Below, piece by piece: positions 7,146 through 13,160 of a stretch of DNA of 13,160 bases; within the stretch, counting starts at the first letter, position 1; every line of letters begins with the position of its first letter. Location: NCBI GenBank assembly GCA_963559605.1, contig CAUWLL010000057.1, positions 1 through 13,160 of the forward strand, given 5' to 3'. The position numbers were made by a program, and so were the translations under genes. Source of the DNA: Dorea_D sp963559605. GTDB lineage: Bacteria > Bacillota > Clostridia > Lachnospirales > Lachnospiraceae. The notes under the pieces were generated by a model, which saw only the letters and a program-made list of their open reading frames with translations, had not been told where the DNA came from and did no database searches.

Positions 7146-8140
7146 TGGAAGAAAATATAATTTTGATGTTGGGTCTGTTTCTTTTGAGTTTTGTGGGAAG
7201 CGGCTTTGGGTGCTATTATTATTTTCGTAAGAAAGCGGTAGATTTTACAGACGAGATCTGTCGGAGTGTACAGGAGATTTTATACCAGAGTCAGAATGGG
7301 ACCAAAGACCGGATGGAGATCTGCCGGAAAGAACAGGGAAAACAGAACAGGGAACTTCATCAGAATCAGGACACCCTTACCTCCAAGGCTGTTATGGAGC
7401 TGGAGAAACTGCAAAATATTCTTTCCCGTCAGGCGGCGCAGAGCCAAAGTGAGAAAGAAGAAGTGCAGCACATTGTATCTGAGATCTCCCACCAGTTAAA
7501 AACACCTGTTTCGAATATCCGTATGTATCAGGATATGCTGGACGATGCAGATGTGAGCGAAGCAGAAAGAAAACAGTTTGAAGGGATTATCAGACAGCAA
7601 CTGGAAAAGCTGGAATTTGTTGTGGAGTCTTTGATCCATGCTTCTAGGCTGGAACGTGAGATGATTCATTTGAACCCGGAGGAAGCCCCTGTTTTTCCAA
7701 CATTGGCAAAAGCTGTGAGCGCAGTCGCGGCAAAGGCAGAGAGGAAAAAGATCGAGCTTCGGGTAGATTGTCCCCAGTCTGTAAAAGTGTGTCATGATGT
7801 GAAATGGACGGCAGAGGCTGTGGAAAATCTTTTAGACAATGCTGTAAAATATACACCGGAAAGAGGAACGGTTTCTGTTTCGGTGAAAGAGGGAGAGATG
7901 TATACCGGGATTCAGATTGAAGACACCGGAAAGGGGATTTTGTCGGAGCATTATAATGATATTTTCAAACGATTTTATCGGGAGAAGACGGCAGGAAAAG
8001 AAGAGGGGCTGGGACTGGGACTTTATCTTGCGAGACGGATCGTCACCTTGCAGGGCGGTTATATTATGGTAGGTTCAAGGCCGGGAAAAGGTTCCAGATT
8101 CGAGATTTTACTACCGGATAAAAGAAAAGAGGCGTTATGA
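7145..8140 (+). CDS. Sensor histidine kinase with a single membrane helix, system 2
   Basis: A 331-residue kinase from ATG 7145, which overlaps the regulator stop as TGATG; an in-frame upstream start near 7118 is less likely. One hydrophobic segment spans about 5-27. There is no second helix and no extracellular domain, and the next 80 residues are polar and helix-prone (35-112, probably coiled coil). The H-box SEISHQLKTP carries H116. The N-box NLLDNAVKY, the G-boxes EDTGKGI and GLGLGLYLARRI, and FKRFYRE follow. HDVKWTAEA and DIFKRFYR are also present in kinase 1, showing close paralogy. Lacking its own sensor, it probably reads the state of a partner membrane protein such as a transporter permease. 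A strong terminator follows directly. Confidence 0.94.
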   Translation: MEENIILMLGLFLLSFVGSGFGCYYYFRKKAVDFTDEICRSVQEILYQSQNGTKDRMEICRKEQGKQNRELHQNQDTLTSKAVMELEKLQNILSRQAAQSQSEKEEVQHIVSEISHQLKTPVSNIRMYQDMLDDADVSEAERKQFEGIIRQQLEKLEFVVESLIHASRLEREMIHLNPEEAPVFPTLAKAVSAVAAKAERKKIELRVDCPQSVKVCHDVKWTAEAVENLLDNAVKYTPERGTVSVSVKEGEMYTGIQIEDTGKGILSEHYNDIFKRFYREKTAGKEEGLGLGLYLARRIVTLQGGYIMVGSRPGKGSRFEILLPDKRKEAL

Positions 8141-8141
8141 G

Positions 8142-8170
8142 AAAATGTATCAGTTTTGATACATTTTTTT
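8142..8170 (+). terminator. Intrinsic terminator after kinase 2
   Basis: A perfect 11-bp stem (8142-8152 with 8157-8167) with a GTTT loop, running into a T tract ending at 8170, begins one base after the kinase stop. It splits the regulator/kinase genes from the ATPase/permease genes of system 2, which therefore need their own promoter. Confidence 0.85.
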
Positions 8171-8205
8171 CGTGGAATCGATACCGGATTGAGAGAACTT
8201 TTTTC

Positions 8206-8211
8206 TACAAT
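8206..8211 (+). promoter_or_regulatory. Candidate -10 element for transporter 2
   Basis: TACAAT (8206-8211) lies 32 nt before the ATPase ATG and after the kinase terminator. No good -35 is found 16-18 bp upstream; TTGAGA at 8189-8194 is too close (11-bp spacer). An activator-dependent promoter, as suggested for transporter 1, is plausible, but the tandem TCCTGTAA repeats are not present here. Confidence 0.35.
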
Positions 8212-8243
8212 AAGAACAAATAAAAAGTGAAGGAGAGGATGAC

Positions 8244-8918
8244 ATGTATATTTTACGCACACAGGACCTTACAAAATATTATGGCGAGGAGCCGATCATT
8301 GTGAAAGCGCTGGACGGCGTTTCTCTTGAGATTGAAGAAGGAAGTTTTACTGCCATTGTGGGAACGTCTGGTGCCGGAAAATCTACGTTGCTTCATATGC
8401 TGGGAGACTTAGATGTGCCTACAGGGGGAAGTGTAGAAGTGGACGGACAGCGGCTTGATTCTATGAGCAGAGGAGAACTTACGGTGTTCCGGCGCAGAAA
8501 GATCGGATTTATTTTTCAGAATTATAATCTTCTTCCGAATTTAACAGTTTACGATAACATTGTACTTCCGGTAGAGCTTGATGGACAAAGAGCAGACAGA
8601 GAGTATTTTAAAAGTATTGTAAAGGTACTTGGGATTCGGGATAAATTAGAGCAAAAACCAAATAAATTGTCCGGCGGGCAGCAACAGAGAGTTGCCATTG
8701 CAAGGGCGTTGATTGCCAAACCTGCCATTATTCTGGCAGATGAGCCGACTGGCAATTTGGACAGCCATACCAGTCAGGAGGTGATCGGACTTTTAAAAGA
8801 GACGAGCAGGAACTTCCGGCAGACCGTTGTAATGGTCACGCATGATGAGACCATCGCGCAGATTGCGGATTGTACCATCCGTATTGAAGATGGAAAGATT
8901 GTGGAAAGCAGGTGGTAG
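8244..8918 (+). CDS. ABC transporter ATPase, system 2 (LolD/MacB-type)
   Basis: A 224-residue nucleotide-binding subunit, closely paralogous to the one at 3215 (shared FRRRKIGFIFQ-YNL-P and THDETIAQ-AD). Walker A GTSGAGKST is at 40-48, the Q-loop is in FIFQNYNL, the signature is LSGGQQQR, Walker B is IILADEPTGNLDS, and the switch histidine is in VTHDE. All catalytic motifs are intact. The start follows an AGGAG-type site (8231-8236, GGAG core) at about 8 nt. The stop is one base before the permease ATG, so they are coupled. Its partner permease appears broken, which may leave this ATPase without a full transporter. Confidence 0.95.
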   Translation: MYILRTQDLTKYYGEEPIIVKALDGVSLEIEEGSFTAIVGTSGAGKSTLLHMLGDLDVPTGGSVEVDGQRLDSMSRGELTVFRRRKIGFIFQNYNLLPNLTVYDNIVLPVELDGQRADREYFKSIVKVLGIRDKLEQKPNKLSGGQQQRVAIARALIAKPAIILADEPTGNLDSHTSQEVIGLLKETSRNFRQTVVMVTHDETIAQIADCTIRIEDGKIVESRW

Positions 8919-8919
8919 T

Positions 8920-10791
8920 ATGAGACGGCAGAAAACGATGCTTACAAGAAACAATAACAGTGCGGTCATCCGCAAGATTTCAAAGAGCAACCTGAAAGGC
9001 AGTCGTATTTATACGTTCTTTTCTGCATTTACGATTGTGTTGGCGATCAGCTTGATTTCAGGGATGATCCTTACGGTCCTGGGAATAAAGACCGAAGAGC
9101 GGAGATTGATCGATCAGATGCAGCACGTTATGTTTATGGATGTGACAGAAGAACAGTATGAAAAGATAGAGGCAGACGAAAGAAATGAAGTAGTGCTCCG
9201 GTATAAACCGGGCGTTAAATACGAAGATGGCAACATTACGTATTCTCTCGGTTACGCACAGGAGAGCCGCGGCGGGATTTCTACTTATGATATTGCAGAG
9301 GGAAAGGAGCCGGAAAAAAGAGAGGAAGTGGTAGTGGATGCTCAGCTTTTAAAAGTACTTGGGAAAGCGTGTAAGGTGGGAGAGACCATAACACTGGAGC
9401 GTAACAGAGAACCGATGAAATTTACAGTCAGTGGATATACAGAATCGGACTTAAAACAGAGCACATATACCGTATGGGTATCCAGAGCGTTTGCAGATAC
9501 AGATAAAGATTTAAGCGTAGGCGGATATTATGCGCTGACAAAGATAAAAAATGCAGAGCAGATGAACGATGCAGAGCTTCAGAATTATGTGTTTGAGATG
9601 GGAAAAGAATACGGCTTGGAAGCCGGCAACGTAAATCTCAACGGTAAATTTGTAGATCTGCTCAGAACGAATCCTTCCACAACCATCGCTATGGCAGTGA
9701 TTGGTATTATTATTTGTTTTGCAAGCGCGATTGTCATTTACAGCATTTTTTACCTGTCTGTATCAGGAAGAGTACGCCAGATAGGACAGCTTCTTACCAT
9801 AGGAATGACGCAAAAACAAATACGTAAGATGATACGAAAAGAAGGATGGTATTTGTCGGTATGTGCGATTCCTGTCGGTTTTCTTCTTGGTCTGGCAGTT
9901 GCAGTCGTCACTCAGCCCAAGGGATTCGACATTACGAATACGCTGCTTATTTTTGGAGGAATGGTGATCTTTGGAACGGCGGTGGTACAGATTTCGATTG
10001 GAAAACCTGCGAAAGTAGCATCTGGAGTTTCACCCATTGAAGCAGCAAGGAGCGCGGATGCAGATGAGGACGGCAAAGCGTTGCCAAAGCGTCACAAACC
10101 GTTAAGTCCTTATGTGTTGGCGAGACTAGGGCAGATGCGTGGAAAGAAAAAAGCGATGCTTACGACGCTTTCTTTAGCATTTGGAGGTATTTTATTTATG
10201 GGAGCGTCCACTTATCTGGTATCCTGGGATACAGACGCCTATGCAAGACAGGGCGGATTCGAAGACAGTGATTTTCATATTTCATATAAATATGATGCGC
10301 ACGACAAGCAGGATGCTTATGGAGTGACGAAGCTCCAGATGACAGATGGATTAAATGGAGAATTAAGGCAAAAGGTTCTCGAGATTCCCCATGTAACGGC
10401 GGCGAAATTTGAGAAGAGAGGCTATGGGATGTTGGAGTGTGGAGAACATACCACCATGCGTCTTGGATTTTACATGCTTACGCGGGAAGAACTAGAAGGG
10501 AATAAAGAACTTATGGAAGCCGGACTTGACTATGATGAGTTGACGGAAAAGAATTCTTTAATCTGTTATATGCCGGATTTGATCGAGGAAGTTTATAATG
10601 TGAAGCTCCGTGCGGGAGATCAAGGGAAGCTTGTCTGGTATGACGGGAAAGAACGCAGTAAAGAGATTGAAATTGCGGCAGTGGGCGCTTTCGATCTTCC
10701 GAGAGACGGGGATACGTTTGTCATGACGGAAGATACCATGAAGAAGTTGTGGGGAGATATTAATCTAAATGCGAATCTGAAGAGCAGGTAA
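8920..10791 (+). CDS. FtsX-family ABC permease, system 2, N-terminal part of a broken gene
   Basis: 623 residues from ATG 8920, chosen because it sits one base after the ATPase stop with CAGGTGG just upstream. An earlier in-frame start at 8842 would run deep into the ATPase gene. Helix 1 is near 30-56, an extracytoplasmic domain runs to about 253, helices 2-4 are near 255-281, 310-331 and 341-360, helix 5 is near 413-435, and most of the second extracytoplasmic domain follows. The frame ends abruptly at TAA 10789-10791 after NLNANLKSR, where permease 1 continues through more external domain and three helices. Those helices are found in another frame at 10797-11195. Compared with permease 1, about 35 residues are missing across the join. 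Likely a pseudogene half, or less likely a functional split subunit. Confidence 0.85.
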   Translation: MRRQKTMLTRNNNSAVIRKISKSNLKGSRIYTFFSAFTIVLAISLISGMILTVLGIKTEERRLIDQMQHVMFMDVTEEQYEKIEADERNEVVLRYKPGVKYEDGNITYSLGYAQESRGGISTYDIAEGKEPEKREEVVVDAQLLKVLGKACKVGETITLERNREPMKFTVSGYTESDLKQSTYTVWVSRAFADTDKDLSVGGYYALTKIKNAEQMNDAELQNYVFEMGKEYGLEAGNVNLNGKFVDLLRTNPSTTIAMAVIGIIICFASAIVIYSIFYLSVSGRVRQIGQLLTIGMTQKQIRKMIRKEGWYLSVCAIPVGFLLGLAVAVVTQPKGFDITNTLLIFGGMVIFGTAVVQISIGKPAKVASGVSPIEAARSADADEDGKALPKRHKPLSPYVLARLGQMRGKKKAMLTTLSLAFGGILFMGASTYLVSWDTDAYARQGGFEDSDFHISYKYDAHDKQDAYGVTKLQMTDGLNGELRQKVLEIPHVTAAKFEKRGYGMLECGEHTTMRLGFYMLTREELEGNKELMEAGLDYDELTEKNSLICYMPDLIEEVYNVKLRAGDQGKLVWYDGKERSKEIEIAAVGAFDLPRDGDTFVMTEDTMKKLWGDINLNANLKSR

Positions 10792-10796
10792 AACAA

Positions 10797-11195
10797 TTGT
10801 CGGTGATGATTTACGGCGTTGTGGCATTTGTCATAGCGTTCAGCATTCTGAATCTGGTCAATACGATCATCAACAGCATTATGACAAGGCGCAGGGAACT
10901 GTCTATGCTGGAATCTATTGGTATGGAAGAAAGACAGCTTCGGAAGATGCTTCTGTGGGAGAGTTTTTTATTGGCGCTGCCGAATATTCTGATCACGCTG
11001 ACGGTGGGAACAGCGGTGGGATATGGGCTTATCCGCTGGTTTCATAAGATTGCATCCTACATGGAATATACTTTCCCTTGGGTCTGGGTATTGTGTTATG
11101 TAGGCTGTGTCCTGCTCCTTCCGATGCTGGTTGCATGGGGGTGTCTGAAAGTACAGAACCGACGTGCGCTGGTAGAAAGGATCAGCATAGAGTAA
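10797..11195 (+). CDS. FtsX-family ABC permease, system 2, C-terminal fragment
   Basis: An open frame holding the last FtsX core of the same permease: helices near residues 4-27, 52-77 and 91-115, with the FtsX motif SIMTRRRELSMLESIGMEERQLRKML that parallels RKKELGMLQAIGM of permease 1. The frame is open back to 10764, and the residues just before 10797 (SEEQVKQ) also look like permease. This shows the fragment was once continuous with the part ending at 10791, one base off in phase. Possible starts are TTG 10797 and ATG 10806. Neither has a convincing ribosome site, so translation would depend on re-initiation after the TAA at 10791. Best read as the 3' part of a disrupted gene. Confidence 0.75.
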   Translation: MSVMIYGVVAFVIAFSILNLVNTIINSIMTRRRELSMLESIGMEERQLRKMLLWESFLLALPNILITLTVGTAVGYGLIRWFHKIASYMEYTFPWVWVLCYVGCVLLLPMLVAWGCLKVQNRRALVERISIE

Positions 11196-11212
11196 GAAAT
11201 GGCGGAATCATA

Positions 11213-11264
11213 CAGAAAACCCCGTCTGAGTTCTGTCAGGCGGGGGTTCTGTGTTATATTTTTT
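11213..11264 (+). terminator. Intrinsic terminator after transporter 2
   Basis: A 10-bp GC-rich stem (11220-11229 with 11236-11245, one G-U) has a 6-nt loop. It can be lengthened by CAGAA (11213-11217) with TTCTG (11247-11251), and TATTTTTT follows (ending 11264). It begins 17 nt after the permease fragment stop. Confidence 0.8.
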
Positions 11265-11280
11265 AAAGGAATGAGAGTAA

Positions 11281-11320
11281 AAGTGTGCACCGGAGAGAAT
11301 AAATCTTCCGGTGTTTACTT
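11281..11320 (+). repeat. Inverted repeat, possible second terminator
   Basis: CACCGGA (11288-11294) pairs with TCCGGTG (11307-11313), and the flanks 11281-11285 with 11316-11320 can extend the stem. It is followed by mixed TTTACTTTAT rather than a clean T tract. It lies 17 nt after the terminator at 11213-11264, so it may be a back-up terminator or a remnant. Confidence 0.45.
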
Positions 11321-11333
11321 TATGAGGGGGGGG

Positions 11334-11361
11334 AGATAGTTGATATGCTCTTCAACTATCT
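11334..11361 (+). repeat. Perfect 10-bp inverted repeat downstream of a G8 tract
   Basis: AGATAGTTGA (11334-11343) and TCAACTATCT (11352-11361) are exact reverse complements with an 8-nt spacer. A run of eight G (11326-11333) abuts the left arm, and GGCTTTTAG follows the right arm. It could be an operator or a stem-loop in a transcript. No gene is seen between 11196 and 11553; the rest of that gap holds the two hairpins before this one and the promoter at 11469-11497. Confidence 0.5.
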
Positions 11362-11468
11362 GGCTTTTAGTATAAAAGGAAAATATGTCTAAAGTATGTT
11401 CAATCTCTTAAACAAATCGAAAAAATCTTAAGATAAAATAAAGAAAATGTGAATGTACGTGGATATGG

Positions 11469-11497
11469 GTGACGAAAATTGGCGGAAGTGTTATAAT
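11469..11497 (+). promoter_or_regulatory. Promoter of the small membrane protein gene
   Basis: GTGACG (11469-11474, 4 of 6 to TTGACA), a 17-bp spacer and a perfect TATAAT (11492-11497). The predicted start near 11504 gives a leader of about 50 nt before ATG 11554. Confidence 0.65.
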
Positions 11498-11553
11498 GGC
11501 TGAGAAAAATAAAAGGATATTTAAGAAGAACGAGAGAAGAAGGAGACGCACAT

Positions 11554-12000
11554 ATGACAGATTTATTACATGCGATTGTAGAAATCATTGCTCAGATACA
11601 TACGATCATTCTGAGCTGGAACGACAGTTTTGAGACCACATTTACAGATAAAGAGCTTCATTTTATTGTTATCGGGCTGCTTGGTATGGGAATGCTGTTT
11701 GTTATTTATCCGTTGTTTAAGCTGCTTAGTAAGAACCATGTGCTTGTGATAGCGTGGATTTATGTATTTACGGTTATTATGGTAATTGTATTTGCCATAG
11801 AGATCGGACAGGGATTTACAGGAACAGGAACGATGGATTTTGACGATATAGTTGCGGGAGTCATAGGATTTATGGCGATGTTTATTGCCTTTGCCATTGT
11901 CCGGGCAATTGTTCTGGGAATCGCGAGACTGTTCGGCTCTTTTGGCGGAGGAGGAAGACGCAGGCGATATGATGACTATGATGATTATGACGATTTTTAA
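11554..12000 (+). CDS. Small three-helix membrane protein, remotely VanZ-like
   Basis: 148 residues; the start is set by AGGAG (11541-11545) 8 nt before the ATG. Residues 1-30 look amphipathic. Membrane helices lie near 37-59, 62-85 and 99-125. Between helices 2 and 3 the stretch AIEIGQGFTGTGTMDFDDIV has E83, Q86, D95 and D97-D98, spaced like the E-Q-D-D pattern of VanZ-family proteins. The usual following asparagine is absent, so this is only a possible distant relation. The C-terminal tail is unusual: GGGG, four arginines (135-138), then repeated Tyr-Asp-Asp (139-147) ending in Phe. It has its own promoter and is separated from transporter 2 by terminators. Function unknown; an envelope role is a guess from membrane location. 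No terminator is seen after it. Confidence 0.75.
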   Translation: MTDLLHAIVEIIAQIHTIILSWNDSFETTFTDKELHFIVIGLLGMGMLFVIYPLFKLLSKNHVLVIAWIYVFTVIMVIVFAIEIGQGFTGTGTMDFDDIVAGVIGFMAMFIAFAIVRAIVLGIARLFGSFGGGGRRRRYDDYDDYDDF

Positions 12001-12030
12001 ACGGAACCCCAAAATGCTTAAGATAATCAG

Positions 12031-12059
12031 TGGACAATCTTTTCAATATTGTTTATAAT
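12031..12059 (+). promoter_or_regulatory. Strong promoter of the iminopeptidase gene
   Basis: TGGACA (12031-12036, 5 of 6), a 17-bp spacer, and a perfect TATAAT (12054-12059). The predicted start near 12066 is about 26 nt before the ATG, just enough for the AAGGAGG site at 12077-12083. Confidence 0.8.
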
Positions 12060-12091
12060 ATAACAAACGGAATTTTAAGGAGGTTTTCAAA

Positions 12092-12979
12092 ATGAAAATT
12101 CAGGAAGGCTATATGCCGTATTTAGGGTACAAGACCTATTATCGTATCGTTGGGGAAAACACAGGCGACAAGAAACCATTGGTGTTGCTTCACGGAGGAC
12201 CGGGTTCTTCACATAATTATTTTGAGGTGCTTGACAGACTGGCAGAAGAGGACGGACGTCAGCTTATTATGTACGATCAGATTGGTTGTGGAGAGTCTTA
12301 CCTTGACGGACATCCTGAACTTTGGACTGCTGAAACATGGATAAACGAGTTGAAAGCGCTCAGAGAGCATCTTGGTCTGGATGAGATCCATCTTCTCGGA
12401 CAGTCCTGGGGCGGAATGCTGCTTTTGGATTATGTATGTAATCATAAACCGGAAGGACTTAAGAGTCTGATCCTCTCCAGTACGCTTCCGGCTTCTTGGA
12501 TGTGGGGAATTGAAGCCCACCGTATGATCAAGGAACTTCCGCAGGAGTATCAGGATGCGATCGAGAAAGCAACTTCCAGCGGAGATTACAGCGATCCGGT
12601 TTATCAGGCAGCAGAGGCAGAGTATATGCTCCGTCATGCGGCAGGCAATGTGACAGAGGATTCACCGGAGTGCCTGAAACGCCCGGTAAGAAAAGGCGGC
12701 GAGTCTTACGTTGTAGGATGGGGACCGAATGAGTACACTCCACAGGGAACATTGAAGGAATATGACGTGACAGAGCAGCTCAAAGACATCAAAGAGCCTG
12801 CACTTGTTATCAATGGCGGCAATGATTTATGTACGCCATACATAGCAAAATATATGTACGACAGAATCCCGAATTCTGAGTGGGAGTTGTTCCGTACATG
12901 TCGTCATATGTGCTTTGTAGAGGATAATGACAGATATGTAGAATTGATGAAAGAGTGGCTGAATAAACACGACAAATAA
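12092..12979 (+). CDS. pip: Proline iminopeptidase (alpha/beta hydrolase)
   Basis: A 295-residue cytoplasmic serine peptidase of family S33, predicted to remove N-terminal proline from peptides. The oxyanion-hole motif HGGPG is at 34-38. The nucleophile elbow GQSWGG places S105, the acid is D245 (INGGNDLCTP) and the base H272 (CRHMCF), a complete triad in family order. DQIGCGES at 62-69 is typical of these enzymes, and length fits the family. There is no signal peptide. The start has an ideal AAGGAGG (12077-12083) with 8 nt spacing. It has its own strong promoter and is followed by a large hairpin, so it is monocistronic and probably unrelated to the transporters. Other S33 amidases share the motifs, so the exact substrate is less sure than the fold. 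Confidence 0.92.
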   Translation: MKIQEGYMPYLGYKTYYRIVGENTGDKKPLVLLHGGPGSSHNYFEVLDRLAEEDGRQLIMYDQIGCGESYLDGHPELWTAETWINELKALREHLGLDEIHLLGQSWGGMLLLDYVCNHKPEGLKSLILSSTLPASWMWGIEAHRMIKELPQEYQDAIEKATSSGDYSDPVYQAAEAEYMLRHAAGNVTEDSPECLKRPVRKGGESYVVGWGPNEYTPQGTLKEYDVTEQLKDIKEPALVINGGNDLCTPYIAKYMYDRIPNSEWELFRTCRHMCFVEDNDRYVELMKEWLNKHDK

Positions 12980-13011
12980 CAGTCGATGACTGAGATATTT
13001 CGCGCGGCTAT

Positions 13012-13069
13012 ATAACAGATAAGGGATACCGTTGACAGAAACATGCAGACGGTATCCCTTATCTGTTAT
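13012..13069 (+). terminator. Large perfect hairpin after the iminopeptidase gene
   Basis: Arms 13012-13032 and 13049-13069 are exact reverse complements over 21 bp, enclosing a 16-nt loop. It lies 32 nt after the stop and is followed by GGTATTTTATA rather than a clean T tract. It most likely acts as a terminator or 3' stabiliser, though the arm length is unusual for a simple terminator and it could be a small palindromic repeat element. Confidence 0.6.
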
Positions 13070-13114
13070 GGTATTTTATAATATTGGGAAGCTTTGCTTT
13101 TCTTGCTTTATAGG

Positions 13115-13138
13115 AAAGTTCGACTTTCGTCGAACTTT
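13115..13138 (+). repeat. 10-bp inverted repeat, candidate dispersed repeat
   Basis: AAAGTTCGAC (13115-13124), loop TTTC, GTCGAACTTT (13129-13138): a perfect stem-loop 45 nt after the larger hairpin. No gene is seen from 12980 to the window end. The compact palindrome in a non-coding gap resembles intergenic repeat units, but only one copy is visible here. Confidence 0.5.
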
Positions 13139-13160
13139 TGAATGAAAATAGCTTGCACAA

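Noticed and set aside
8174..8192. Possible 11-bp-spaced direct repeat (GGAATCGA / CGGATTGA) upstream of ATPase 2
   Set aside because: Only about five of eight positions match, too weak to call an operator.
10761..10791. Programmed -1 frameshift in permease 2
   Set aside because: No slippery heptamer is visible, and about 35 residues are missing relative to permease 1, which points to deletion.
11566..12012. Minus-strand open frame of 148 codons opposite the small membrane protein
   Set aside because: The plus-strand frame has a promoter, a ribosome site and coherent membrane helices. The reverse frame is a composition shadow with no start signals.
12209..12637. Minus-strand open frame of 142 codons opposite the iminopeptidase gene
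   Set aside because: It lies fully inside a gene with an intact catalytic triad, and its translation shows no recognisable domain.

Overview
The window looks like a chromosomal segment of a low-to-mid GC Firmicute, most likely a Clostridia/Lachnospiraceae relative. The reasons are strong AGGAGG-type ribosome binding sites, sigma-A-like promoters, T-tailed hairpin terminators, and protein families typical of that group. All recognised genes are on the + strand. I could not search databases, so family names come from motifs read in the translations.

Layout. 1-74 is the tail of an unrecognised gene, followed by a hairpin terminator (102-133). 165-1927 is a two-component pair, an OmpR-family regulator and a short-loop histidine kinase. 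1969-3037 is an inserted defence-like unit: a near-consensus promoter, a short structured leader RNA, and an AT-rich Abi_2/AbiF-like protein with a HEPN RNase motif. 3113-6373 is an ABC exporter (ATPase plus an 829-residue duplicated FtsX permease) behind a promoter carrying two identical 8-bp direct repeats 11 bp apart. 6429-8140 is a second regulator/kinase pair, ending at a strong terminator. 8244-11195 is a second ATPase and a second FtsX permease. That permease is broken: it stops at 10791 and its last three membrane helices resume in another frame, with about 35 residues of the extracellular domain missing. 11196-11553 is a hairpin-rich gap. 11554-12000 is a small membrane protein with VanZ-like features, and 12092-12979 is a proline iminopeptidase. 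The window ends in a 21-bp perfect inverted repeat and a second 10-bp one.

How it fits together. The two regulator-kinase-ATPase-permease sets are paralogous. They share a 1-nt regulator/kinase overlap, nearly identical kinase and ATPase motifs, and the same gene order. Such sets commonly sense and resist cell-envelope-active peptides. No terminator is visible between permease 1 and regulator 2, so system 1 may feed expression of system 2, whose own transporter now looks damaged.

The most interesting element is the leader RNA plus HEPN protein at 1969-3037, sitting between kinase 1 and its transporter. It matches the architecture of AbiF-type units, in which a small RNA is reported to act as antitoxin to a HEPN toxin, a lineage proposed as ancestral to Cas13. 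That link is established knowledge applied by similarity; activity here is inferred.
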